This document shows positions 30,898 through 40,371 of a stretch of DNA of 64,000 nucleotides, one piece after another; position 1 is the first letter of the stretch, and every line of letters starts with the position of its first letter. Position numbers and translations under genes: made by a program. The notes under the pieces are model-generated. The model saw nothing but the letters and a program-made list of their open reading frames with translations, ran no database searches and had not been told where the DNA came from. Origin of the DNA: Entelurus aequoreus (Eukaryota; Chordata; Actinopteri; Syngnathiformes; Syngnathidae). The stretch spans positions 56,542,335 to 56,606,334 of the forward strand of contig NC_084739.1 of the NCBI RefSeq assembly GCF_033978785.1, read 5' to 3'.

Positions 30898-30969
30898 ACT
30901 GACCCAACCTGAGCATTGACTTGATGTTCAGAAACAGTAAGTGCTTCTTGTTGGGGCAGTCGTACAGAC
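30898..30969 (+). ncRNA. mir430: miR-430 hairpin 22 (type A, deletion junction)
   Basis: The mature-like arm starts at 30938. The outer 5' arm is lost: a type C 5' arm (GACTAGAATTTTACT) is fused directly to GACCCAACCTGAGC, so a C hairpin and spacer have been deleted relative to hairpins 11-12. The upper stem remains. Confidence 0.8.
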
Positions 30970-31048
30970 ACAATCTACATGACCACTAATGTAATACTTT
31001 CAAAGGGATAAATTGTCGATAAATGTAATGAAAAATTGTTCGAAATAT

Positions 31049-31126
31049 TCCCTTGAAATCAACTCAAACAGAGACGCTGATGCTTGGGCAGTCCATAAGT
31101 GCTTCTCTTTGGGGTTGTTTCGGGTG
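31049..31126 (+). ncRNA. mir430: miR-430 hairpin 23 (type B)
   Basis: The mature-like arm starts at 31096 with the canonical seed. The 5' arm has AATCAACTCAAACAGAG. Confidence 0.92.
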
Positions 31127-31168
31127 TGGACTCTCACAAAAAATTTGCCCTTGTGTTTAATGCTCTGA

Positions 31169-31253
31169 ATTGTTCACCAATACTTCCCAAACAAAAGCGC
31201 TGACTTGATTTTTACTGCAGTAAGTGCTTCTTGTTGGGGTAGTGTTCTTGAGT
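31169..31253 (+). ncRNA. mir430: miR-430 hairpin 24 (type C)
   Basis: The mature-like arm starts at 31221 with the canonical seed. The 5' arm is AAACAAAAGCGCTGACTTG. Confidence 0.92.
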
Positions 31254-31287
31254 ATCTCATCAAGAAAATAACCAGTCCTCAGTCCAC

Positions 31288-31368
31288 GTCTGTTTCATTG
31301 ACCCAACCTGAGCATTGACTTGATGTTCAGAAACAGTAAGTGCTTCTTGTTGGGGCAGTCGTACAGAC
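31288..31368 (+). ncRNA. mir430: miR-430 hairpin 25 (type A)
   Basis: The mature-like arm starts at 31337 with the canonical seed and the standard GTCTGT/ACAGAC stem. Confidence 0.92.
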
Positions 31369-31447
31369 ACAATCTACATGACCACTAATGTAATACTTTC
31401 AAAGGGACAAATTGTTGATACTTGTAATTGAAAACTGTTAGAAACTT

Positions 31448-31525
31448 CACCTTGAAATCACCTCAAACAGAGACGCTGATGCTTGGGCAGTTCATAAGTG
31501 CTTCTCTTTGGGGTTGTTTCGGGTG
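31448..31525 (+). ncRNA. mir430: miR-430 hairpin 26 (type B)
   Basis: The mature-like arm starts at 31495 with the canonical seed. The stem is closed by CACCTTGAAA against TTTCGGGTG. Confidence 0.92.
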
Positions 31526-31634
31526 TGGACTCTCACAAAACATTTGCCCTTGTGTTTAATGCTCTGAATTGTTCACCAATACTTCCCAAACAAAAGCGCT
31601 GACTTGATTTTTACTGCAGTAAGTATATGGCAAG

Positions 31635-33701
31635 ATGGCGTCGCGACTAGTCGCAGAGGCTCAACGCTCTCCCGTTCGGTGCTTTTTTATGTTATTTATG
31701 TACGTCTTTGTTATTTTACTTTTTACATCCTGTCGGGCAAATGTCTACACCAGGCAGGATCTCATAGAAGTCGGATCTCCCGGAGAAAGCACCGTCACGG
31801 CTGAGTTTATCCGTGTAAACAACATCCCGGAAGAAATTGCGAGACAACCCGGATCTCCATGGTACATCATACCCGGAACAAAGCGCCGCAGGCGGCGTCG
31901 AGAACGTAAACAGAAACGAGGCTGCAGAGCTGGTCTGCTGGAGAGGCTAAGACAACGACCGAACAAACCACCACTGCCGAGTATATTTCTTGCAAACAAG
32001 ATGGACGAACTGAGGCTACAGGTAGCAACGAACACCACCGTGAGGAATAGCTGCGTGCTAATAGTCACAGAAACCTGGCTCCATTCATCCATCCCAGACC
32101 TAGCTATCGAGCTAACAGGCTACACTCTACACCGCCTGGACAGGACAAAAGAGGCTACAGGGAAATCGCGTGGAGGAGGACTATTAATATTCACAAAGGA
32201 CACATGGGGAACACACACAAGCATTGTGAGTAGCCACTGTTCCCCTAATTTAGAATATCTGACTATTAAATGTCGGCCCTTTTACCTGCCGAGGGAATAC
32301 AATGCTGTGTTGCTAACCGCAGTGTACATAGCGCCAGATGCTAATGCTAGCACGGCGCTAGGTCAGCTGCATGATACAATCAACCAGCAACAAAGCATGT
32401 ATCCGGAGGCTGCTCATATCATCGTAGGAGACTTTAACCATGCTAACCTGAAGGTAGTGCTCCCCAAACTACACCAGCATGTAAAATGTGCCACAAGAGG
32501 CAAAAACACACTGGACAAGGTTTACTCCAATATTAAACTTGGCTACAGAGCTAAACCTTTAGCACACATGGGCCAGTCAGACCACATATCCCTGCTACTC
32601 ATCCCAGCATACACCCCCACCCGGTTAAGTGCTCCCACCACAACAAAGACCATCAATACCTGGCCTGAAGGTGCCACTGAAAAGCTGCAAGACTGCTTTG
32701 ACACCACTGCGTGGGAGGTCTTTGAAGACGAGGACCTGGAGAAATACACATCAGGAGTACTGGGCTACATAAAACACTGCACAGACTCTGTTACTGTGGA
32801 TAAGCGCGTCCGAGTCTATTCCAACACAAAGCCATGGATGACGAGAGAGGTGCAGAGGCTGCTGAGGGAGAGGGACACCGCGTTCAGATCTGGCGGCGGG
32901 GAGCTCTACAGCACTGCCAGAGCCAGCCTGAAGCGTGGTATCAGGGAGGCTAAGGAGGACTACAAAACGAAGAGTGAGGACTGCTTCCAAAGCAACGACT
33001 CCAGGAGGGTATGGCAGGGGGTCCAGCACATGACCAACTACAGGCCCAGCAACCTCCCGGCCAGCAGGGGAGACCCCCGGCTGGCAGAGGAGCTGAACTC
33101 CTTCTACGCCCGCTTTGAGGTAACACCATCGGAAGCAATCACACTTCACTCAGTAGCAACACCTCACCCAACAGCCACACCTCAATCAGCAGTCACACCT
33201 CACTCGGCAGACCACAGCAGCCTCACCCTTTCAGTGACGGAGCACGAGGTCAGACGCACACTGAAAGCCGTGAACCCGAGGAAGGCTGCGGGACCGGACG
33301 GCGTCTCCGGACGGGTGCTGAGAGACTGCGCTGATCAGCTGGCTGGTGTCCTCACCGACATCTTCAACCGGTCCCTGTCCCAGGCCACCGTCCCATCCTG
33401 CCTGAAAACCTCCACCATCATCCCGGTCCCAAAAAAGAAAAACACTGTCAGCTGTCTGAACGACTACCGGCCAGTGGCACTCACTTCCATCACAATGAAG
33501 TGTTTCGAGAAACTGGTCCGGACCCACATTCTCTCATCCCTACCGCCCGCATTGGACCCCCACCAGTTTGCCTACCGAGCCAACAGGTCTACGGAGGACG
33601 CCATCGCTACGGCTCTCCACTCCGCCATGTCCCACATGGGGGGGCTATGTACGGCTGCTAGCAGACCTCGGAATATCCAACCCCACCTGTCTCTGGATTA
33701 A
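31635..33701 (+). pseudogene. LINE ORF2, 5' part: endonuclease and RT N-terminus
   Basis: The start MASRLVAEAQRS is hydrophobic and then basic (KRRRRRRERKQKR). The endonuclease domain follows: VTETWLHSSIPD, HIIVGDFNHANL (catalytic GDFN type) and HMGQSDHISLLL (SDH). A linker leads to RT fingers: RKAAGPDGVSGRVL, then NDYRPVALTSITMKCFEKLV and DPHQFAYRANRSTEDAI. After GGLCTAAS the frame runs into unrelated sequence because a deletion and frameshift occur near 33645; the RT continues in another frame from about 33640. Confidence 0.9.
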
Positions 33702-34554
33702 AGACTTCCTGACTGACCGCCATCAGAGGGTGAGGATGGGTACCCACACCTCCACAGCCCTCAGCCTCAGCACCGGCTCACCTCAGGGCTGCGTGCTGAG
33801 CCCCCTGCTCTACTCACTCTACACCCACGACTTCACAGCCACCCACCCCGGCAACCACATCATAAAGTTTGCCGATGACACAACGGTGGTGGGCTGCATC
33901 TCTGGGGTCGACGAGACGGCATACCGGGACGAGGTGGAGCAGCTGGCAGTGTTGAGCAGGGTGAACAACCTGAAGCTGAACCAGCTCAAGACCCAGGAAG
34001 TGATCTTGGACAGCAGGAAGAGAAAAACTACCATACAGCCCCTGTACATCGACGGGGGCTGTGTGGAAAGAGTCTCATCCCTACGCTTCCTGGGAGTTCA
34101 CCTGGATGAGGACCTGTCCTGGAGGACCAACACCACGACCATCGTCAAGAGGGCACAGCAGAGGCTCTACTTCTTGAGAGTACTCAGGAATCTCCACCTG
34201 AGACAGGATCTGCTGGTGTCCTTCTACCGCTGTTCTGTGGAGAGCATCCTCACATACTGCTTCTGCGTATGGTTCTGCAGCTGCACAGCAGCAGAGAGGA
34301 AAGCTCTCCAGAGGGTCGTCAACTCAGCCCAAAAAATCATCGGGTGCCTCCTCCCCTCCCTGGAAGAACTGTATAACTCCCGCTGCCTGAAGAAGGCAGC
34401 CAACATACTCAAGGACCCGTCCCACCCCGGCAACAGCCACTTCGATCGGCTGTCTTCCGGCAGACGTTTCAGAACCATGCGAACCCGCACAAATACACCC
34501 AGGAACAGTTTCTACCCCCGGGCCATAACTGCACTAAACGCAGCTAAATTGTAA
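33640..34554 (+). pseudogene. LINE ORF2, 3' part: RT palm/thumb
   Basis: It continues in a +1 frame: YVRLLADLGISNPTCLWIKD, TGSPQGCVLSPLLYSLYTHD, then the catalytic IIKFADDTTVVG box and SLRFLGVHLDEDLSW, ending NSFYPRAITALNAAKL. Compared with L2-group RTs, the segment between YVRLL and ADLGIS is missing. That segment holds motif A (F-x-D-x-SSAFNT), so the copy cannot be active. Confidence 0.9.
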
Positions 34555-35069
34555 AAAAACAAACAAACAAACAAAAAAAACTCCCTCACGTGCAACATGA
34601 GGAAGCCACCGGTCAATCACGATCCGGGACTGTGCAATCAGCGATTACATGCCAACTGGACAATATTTATCATATTTATTCACACAATTAATCCACAATA
34701 AAAAGCCTGCACAGCATAGGAGGTAGGAAATGCTGACTCTCACCCCCTTAGCACACTGGGATTCAGCATTACTCCTCTCTAGTCACTTTATACTTTTTAC
34801 TGTCTCGTTTTCTTTTACATTGCCTCTTAGAGTGGTCTTAGGCCACATTGTATATTGCATATTGTGTATATTGTGTTGTTTTTGTATATTGTGTGGTTTC
34901 CTTTTTTAAAAAAAAAATGCAAAGCACCTCAGGGAAGCAATCTAAATTTCGTTGGACCTGTACCTGTACATGCACAATGACAAAAAAGATCGTTCATTCA
35001 TTCAAGTGCTTTTTGTTGGGGTAGTGTTCTTGAGTACCTCATCAAGAAAATAACCAGTCCTCAGTCCAC

Positions 35070-35150
35070 GTCTGTTTCATTGACCCAACCTGAGCATTGA
35101 CTTGATGTTCAGAAACAGTAAGTGCTTCTTGTTGGGGCAGTCGTACAGAC
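35070..35150 (+). ncRNA. mir430: miR-430 hairpin 28 (type A)
   Basis: The mature-like arm starts at 35119 with the canonical seed. It is the first complete hairpin after the LINE. Confidence 0.92.
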
Positions 35151-35229
35151 ACAATCTACATGACCACTAATGTAATACCTTCAAAGTGACAAATTGTTTA
35201 TACTTGTAATTGAAAATTGTTAGAAACGT

Positions 35230-35307
35230 CACCTTGAAATCACCTTAAACAGAGACGCTGATGCTTGGGCAGTTCATAAGTGCTTCTCTTTGGGGTTGTT
35301 TCGGGTG
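35230..35307 (+). ncRNA. mir430: miR-430 hairpin 29 (type B)
   Basis: The mature-like arm starts at 35277 with the canonical seed. The 5' arm has CACCTTAAACAGAG. Confidence 0.92.
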
Positions 35308-35349
35308 TGGACTCTCACAAAACATTTGCCCTTGTGTTTAATGCTCTGA

Positions 35350-35434
35350 ATTGTTCACCAATACTTCCCAAACAAAAGCGCTAACTTGATTTTTACTACA
35401 GTAAGTGCTTTTTGTTGGGGTAGTGTTCTTGAGT
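35350..35434 (+). ncRNA. mir430: miR-430 hairpin 30 (type C)
   Basis: The mature-like arm starts at 35402 (TAAGTGCTTTTTGTTGGGG). The 5' arm has GCGCTAACTTG and the loop ends CTACAG instead of CTGCAG. Confidence 0.9.
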
Positions 35435-35468
35435 ACCTCATCAAGAAAATAACCGGTCCTCAGTCCAC

Positions 35469-35549
35469 GTCTGTTTCATTGACCCAACCTGAGCATTGAC
35501 TTGATGTTCAGAAACAGTAAGTGCTTCTTGTTGGGGCAGTCGTACAGAC
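35469..35549 (+). ncRNA. mir430: miR-430 hairpin 31 (type A)
   Basis: The mature-like arm starts at 35518 with the canonical seed and the standard stem. Confidence 0.92.
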
Positions 35550-35628
35550 ACAATCTACATGACCACTAATGTAATACGTTCAAAGGGACAAATTGTCGAT
35601 AATTGTAATAAAAAATTGTTGGAAATAT

Positions 35629-35706
35629 CCCCTTGAAATCACCTCAAATAGAGACGCTGATGCTTGGGCAGTCCATAAGTGCTTCTCTTTGGGGTTGTTT
35701 CGGGTG
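35629..35706 (+). ncRNA. mir430: miR-430 hairpin 32 (type B)
   Basis: The mature-like arm starts at 35676. The 5' arm has CCTCAAATAGAGACG. Confidence 0.92.
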
Positions 35707-35746
35707 TGGACTCTTACAACTTATGCAATTGTGTTTAATGCTCTGA

Positions 35747-35831
35747 ATTGTTCACCAATACTTCCCAAACAAAAGCGCTGACTTGATTTTTACTGCAGTA
35801 AGTGCTTCTTGTTGGGGTAGTGTTCTTGAGT
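35747..35831 (+). ncRNA. mir430: miR-430 hairpin 33 (type C)
   Basis: The mature-like arm starts at 35799 with the canonical seed. The upstream spacer differs from other cycles (CTTACAACTTATGCAATTG). Confidence 0.92.
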
Positions 35832-35865
35832 ACCTCATAAAGATAATAACCGGTCCTCAGTCCAC

Positions 35866-35946
35866 GTCTGTTTCATTGACCCAACCTGAGCATTGACTTG
35901 ATGTTCAGAAACAGTAAGTGCTTCTTGTTGGGGCAGTCGTACAGAC
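35866..35946 (+). ncRNA. mir430: miR-430 hairpin 34 (type A)
   Basis: The mature-like arm starts at 35915 with the canonical seed and the standard stem. Confidence 0.92.
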
Positions 35947-36025
35947 ACAATCTACATGACCACTAATGTAATACTTTCAAAGGGACAAAATGTGGATACT
36001 TGTAATTGAAAATTGTTGGAAACGT

Positions 36026-36103
36026 CACCTTGAAATCACCTCAAACAGAGACGCTGATGCTTGGGCAGTGCATAAGTGCTTCTCTTTGGGGTTGTTTCGG
36101 GTG
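36026..36103 (+). ncRNA. mir430: miR-430 hairpin 35 (type B), last of array
   Basis: The mature-like arm starts at 36073. About 20 bp beyond the hairpin the array ends in ACAAAACATTTG and Tc1 sequence begins. Confidence 0.92.
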
Positions 36104-36135
36104 TGGACTCTCACAAAACATTTGTCAGGGCTGTT

Positions 36136-36505
36136 ACAAAGTGGAAAAGTGTTCTGTGGTCTGACGAGTCCACATTTCAAATAGTTTTTGGAAACTGTGG
36201 ACATGGGTAAGACATGGGTAACTTACACATCTTTGAAGGCGCCATTAATGCTGAAAGGTACATACAGGTTTTGGAGCAACATATGTTGCCATCCAAGCAA
36301 CGTTACCATGGACGCCCCTGCTTATTTCAGCAAGACAATGCCAAACCACGTGTTACATCAACGTGGCTTCATAGTAAAAGAGTGCGGGTACTAGACTGGC
36401 CTGCCTGTAGTCCAGACCTGTCTCCCATTGAAAATGTGTGGCACATTATGAAGCCTAAAATACCACAACGGAGACCCCCGGACTGTTGAACAACTTAAGC
36501 TGTAC
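36136..36505 (+). pseudogene. Tc1-like relic at right edge of miR-430 array
   Basis: It begins in the middle of a Tc1 transposase (AAAGTGGAAAAGTGTTCTG, with the WSDES catalytic block) and jumps to MGNLHIFEGAINAERYIQVL, FQQDNAKPRV and VLDWPACSPDLSPIENVW, so an internal segment is deleted. It ends at TTGAACAACTTAAGCTGTAC before a TA repeat. Both terminal repeats are missing. Its orientation is opposite to the relic at 25879-26265. Confidence 0.88.
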
Positions 36506-36507
36506 AT

Positions 36508-36644
36508 CATGTATATATATACTCATAAATATATATACATACATATATATACACATACATACTGTATATATACTCAAATATATATACATATATATATATA
36601 TACTCACACACGCACACGTATACACACACTGTGACGCATATATA

Positions 36645-36697
<53 letters not shown>

Positions 36698-36782
36698 TTA
36701 ACACACATACTGTATACACCTACATATATACACACATTCATACAGTATATATACATATACACATATACATATATATTTAAAT
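36508..36782. repeat. TA/ATAC microsatellite
   Basis: A long TATATA and ATATACAC tract, including about 45 uninterrupted bases of alternating TA near 36647-36691. Confidence 0.95.
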
Positions 36783-37346
36783 ATAAGAGCTGTCACAATT
36801 GAGGTAACTCAAGTGTTTCTTCACAAAAATCTATTGCATTAATCGTGTCCACACTTGGATTAATCATGCAATTTATATTGACTGTACAAGCTCTTTTACC
36901 TTAATTACTGTACAGTTCTGTGAGTGATCAAATCAATGCTTATGTCAGTACAAAAATGAAAGAGGAGACTCCGACTGGTGTGCTCGGTGACACATTTCAG
37001 TACAAAATAAAGCCTGGAAGAAGTTTATATACAACTGTTATCAAGTTTTGTGCAAATAAATTAAATGTATTCAAATAAATGTTTAAAACGCATCCAAAAC
37101 TGCATGTAAGATGCATGAACCTTAAGATTTGACATTTTAGGTAATGAGTTAGTTCATTTCAAACATGCATTCAATACAATTACAATGTAGCGCATCACAT
37201 ATTTCCAGTTGTTTCTTTACAGCACTTCCGCAAAAGGAATAGGAAGAAGCAGAGCTTATTTAATCCTACCTCTTTTCATATTATAGCAGTTTTATTATTT
37301 TTCTTTGTTCTGTTTGTAACAGAACAGTGAATAAATAAATGAGTAA
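36783..37346. other. Gene-free stretch with LINE-tail-like end
   Basis: No gene is seen. AGGAATAGGAAGAAGCAGAG, CTTATTTAATCCTACC at 37235-37270 recurs at 16590-16620, so the right half is an interspersed repeat, probably a LINE 3' end. Confidence 0.5.
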
Positions 37347-37348
37347 TA

Positions 37349-38763
37349 CAAAACCCAAAACAAGTGAAGTTGGCACGTTGTGTAAATGGTAAATAAAAAC
37401 AGATTACAATGATTTGCAAGTCCTTTTTATCCTATATTCAATTGAATAGACTGCAAAGACAAGATACTTAATGTTCAAACTAAGAAACTTTGTTATTTTT
37501 TGCAAATATTAGCTCATTTGGAATTTGATGCCTGCAACATGTTTCAAAAAAGCTGGCACAAGTGGAAAAAAAGACTGAGGAAGTTGAGGAATGCTCATCA
37601 AACACTTATTTGGAACATCCCACAGGTGAACAGGCAAATTGGGAACAGGTGGGTGCCATGATTGGGTATAAAAGTAGATTCCATGAAATGCTCAGTCATT
37701 CACAAACAAGGATGGGGCGAGGGTCACCACTTTGTCAACAAATGCGTGAGCAAATTGTCGAACAGTTTAAGAAGAACATTTCTGAACGAGGTATTGCAAG
37801 GAATTTAGGGATTTCACCATCTACGGTCCGTAATATCAAAAGGTTTAGAGAATCTGTAGGAATCACTGCATGTGAGCGGCAAGGCCGACAACCAACATTG
37901 AATGCTCGTGACCTTCGATCCCTCAGGCGGTACTGCATCAAAAAGCGACATCAGTGTGTGAAGAATATCACCACAACGGCTCAGGAACACTTCAGAAAAC
38001 CACTGTCAATAACTACATCTGTAAGTGCAAGTTAAAACTCTCCTATGCAAGGCGAAAGCCATTTATCAACAACACCCAGAAACGTTGCTGGCTTCGCTGG
38101 GCCAGAGTTTATCTAAGATGGACTGATGCAAAGTGGAAAAGTGTTCTGTGGTCTGACGAGTCCACATTTCAAATTGTTTTTGGAAACTGTGGTCGTCGTG
38201 TCCTCCGGACCAAAGAGGAAAAGAACCCTCCGGACTGTTATAGGCGCAAAGTTGAAAAGCCAGCATCTGTGATGGTATGGGGGTGTATTAGTGCCCAAGA
38301 CATGGGTAACTTACACATCTGTGAAGGCGCCATTAATGCTGAAATGTACATGCAGGTTTTGGAGTAACATATGTTGCCATCCAAGCAACGTTACCATAGA
38401 CGCCCCTGCTTATTTCAGCAAGACAATGCCAAGCCACATTCTGCACGTGTTACATCAACGTGGCTTCATAGAAAAAGAGAGCGGGTACTAGACTGGCCTG
38501 CCTGTAGTCCAGACCTGTCTCCCATTGAAAATGTGTGGCGCATTATGAAACCTAAAATACCACAACGGAGACCCCCGGACTGTTGAACAACTTAAGCTGT
38601 ACATCAAGCAAGAATGGGAAGGAATTCCACCTCAAAAGCTTTAAAAATGAGTCTAATTAGTTCCCAAACATTTACTGAGTGTTGTTAAAAGGAAAAGCCA
38701 TGTAACACAGTGGTAAAAATGCCCCTGTGCCAACTTTTTTGCAATGTGTTGCTGCCATTATAG
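37349..38763 (+). pseudogene. Tc1-like transposon with broken DD34E transposase
   Basis: The left terminal repeat CAAAACCCAAAACAAGTGAA follows TA (37347-37348). Transposase coding starts at about 37688 (MLSHSQTRMGRGSP). The N-terminal helix-turn-helix region is GIARNLGISPSTVRNIKRF. After SITTS the frame shifts (near 38015) and continues with LSYARRKPFINNTQ, VLWSDESTFQI (first Asp), VMVWGCISAQDMGNLHICEG; a stop occurs after MQVLE (38365), then FQQDNAKPHSARV (second Asp) and VLDWPACSPDLSPIENVW (Glu, 34 residues on). The 3' end stops at 38763 inside the subterminal repeat, where a LINE relic begins. It is dead but nearly complete. Confidence 0.93.
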
Positions 38764-40370
38764 TTTGGTTATAGTTTGCTTTGTACATAATTTTAGCTGT
38801 TTGCAAATGCACCAAGTCGTTGGATTTCAATATCTTTGATTTAATAAATAAAGGGTTTGTATGTTCTCTATATCCAACATTATGTACTATTCCAATTAAT
38901 CTTTTTTGTAGCGCCGTTAGGGAGTCAAGTGAACATTTGTAGTTGTTTCCCCATATTTCTACACAATAACTCAGATATGGTAACATTAGTGAGCAGTAAA
39001 GAATATGGAGTGATTTTTGGTCCAGAAAATATTTATCTTTATTCATTATTGATGTATTTGTTGCTACTTTATCTTGTATATTTTTATTATAAGAGATTTC
39101 CAGTTCATTTTATTATCTATTACACCCAAAAATGTGTTTTCTTTAACCCTTTAAATATCTAGTCCGTCTATTTGTATTTGTGTTTGACTTTACCTTCTAC
39201 TACAGTTACATATAGCATTATGGCAGTTTTACTGAGATTCAAAGATAGTCTTTTTTTGTTCAAACCATCTTTTTAATTTGTTCATTTCTTCTATTATTAG
39301 TATTAGCTTCTGTGTGTTCTCTCCTGAATAAAACAAAGTCGTGTCATCTGCAAATAATACTAACTTTAAGTCCTTAGTAACTTTATAAATGTCGTTTATA
39401 TGAATATTGTCACGTGGGGGGGTCACAGCTTACTGCGGGGTTCGTTCCCCCGGGATGCAGATGGAACACTCCGGACAGGACGTGCAGGTAGGAACATGGT
39501 TTATTTGTCGAAAGTCAAACAAGTACCAAAAACTGAAAAGAAGCCAGAGGAAAAATGTGCCGATCGCACTCGAAGCTAAGGCTAACACTTAGCATAGGCA
39601 AAAAGACAAGGAATACTCACGTAACTGTAGAAAAAGCAAACAATGAAGCCAGGCCGACTGACTGGCAAAGGCAGGCTTAAATAATGCCTCTGATTAGTGC
39701 TTGGGAAACAGGTAAGCGAGTCCCGAACACCAATCAGAGGCAGGTGAAAATAATAAGTAACCATGGTAACTAAAACAAACTCAAGGGTGCACAAAACAGG
39801 AACTAAGGGAGTCCAAAACTAACAGAACATAACAAAACATATTCCGGGCCACGGATCATGACAAATATTGAACCATTTTGGTCTCAGTATTGATCCCTGA
39901 GGTACGCCACAGGATATTTTCAGCTCTGTTCTCCTTTCTTCACGTATTGCTTCCTGTTGGTTAGGTAGCTTCTTACCCAGTTTAAGACCAACCCTCTGAT
40001 TTCATACCATTGTAATTTGTTTATAAAGATATTACGATTGATTGTGTCAAATGCTTTTGTTGAATCCATAAACACTGCAGCAGCACTTTGTTTGCTATCT
40101 ATTGCATTAGTGAGTTCTTACGTTATTTCAATTAATGCCATTGATTTTGAAATATTGGCTCTGTATCCGTATTGATTATCTGTGAGTGTTTCATTTTTAT
40201 TTATGAATTTGTCCAATCTGATATTGAACAGTTTTTCAATCATTTAAAAAAAATATGGAAGTACAAAAAGAGGTCTGTAATTTGTAAACTGGTGTTTGTC
40301 TCCACTCTTATGAATCGGTACGAGTTTTGCTATTTTCATTTTTCCTGGGAATTTGTGTCAGCTTCTCTTG
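38764..40370 (-). pseudogene. LINE reverse-transcriptase relic (CR1/Rex1-like)
   Basis: Minus-strand pieces are in order: about 40370-39870 RT fingers and palm with many stops, then 39406-39230 the catalytic block (LVLFADDTTLFYSGENTQKL, LKRWFEQKK), then 39050-38764 thumb/connection (SLHILYCSLMLPYLSYCVEI, WGNNYK, LQKRLIGIVHNVGYREHTNP). The relic is interrupted by the TG..CA element at 39408-39863 and cut off at 38764 by the Tc1 copy. Confidence 0.85.
39408..39863. mobile_element. TG...CA element with 5-bp duplication (solo-LTR-like)
   Basis: 456 bp starting TGTCACGTGGG and ending GGATCATGACA, flanked by a perfect AATAT (39403-39407, 39864-39868). TG...CA ends with a 5-bp duplication fit a solo LTR. 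The short inverted TGTCA ends would also fit a DNA element. It lies within the LINE relic. Confidence 0.7.
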
Positions 40371-40371
40371 T

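Larger units (their letters stand above)
31625..35003 (+). mobile_element. L2/CR1-group LINE, near full length
   Basis: It begins ATATGGCAAGATGGCGTCG and ends in ATTCATTC-type repeats, with AAGT duplicated at both sides (31621-31624, 35004-35007). It encodes an AP-type endonuclease and a reverse transcriptase and inserted in the same orientation as the miR-430 array. The 3' untranslated region is 34555-35003. Confidence 0.9.
31568..35037 (+). pseudogene. mir430: miR-430 hairpin 27 (type C) split by a LINE
   Basis: The 5' arm, loop and first bases of the mature arm (TAAGT) lie at 31568-31624. The 3' arm resumes at 35004 (AAGTGCTTTTTGTTGGGG). The LINE at 31625-35003 sits inside the seed, with AAGT duplicated. 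Confidence 0.92.
26262..36124 (+). ncRNA. mir430: miR-430 cluster (33 intact hairpins, 2 split)
   Basis: A tandem array of microRNA precursors. The 3' arms carry TAAGTGCTT (seed AAGTGCT), the miR-430/302/427/17 seed. The B type, TAAGTGCTTCTCTTTGGGG then TTG, differs from zebrafish miR-430c only near its 3' end. Each 5' arm is imperfectly complementary and joined by a short loop. The cycle is A-B-C, about 400 bp. Types: 11 A, 2 A', 9 B, 2 B', 8 C and 1 D intact, plus one C and one D split by transposons. miR-430 is known to drive deadenylation and clearance of maternal mRNAs at zygotic genome activation in fish. The array is on the plus strand between ltbp1 and ttc27, which are both minus. I infer co-transcription. 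Confidence 0.95.

Noticed and set aside
32751..33527. Antisense open frames across the L2-type LINE
   Set aside because: They are shadows of the strongly coding plus strand, with no family resemblance.
26262..36124. CRISPR-like or satellite interpretation of the 26-36 kb array
   Set aside because: Units are about 400 bp, include complementary arms and carry the miR-430 seed; this is a vertebrate genome without CRISPR arrays.
36455..36701. Tyr/Ile-rich open frames
   Set aside because: Translations of the TA/ATAC microsatellite.
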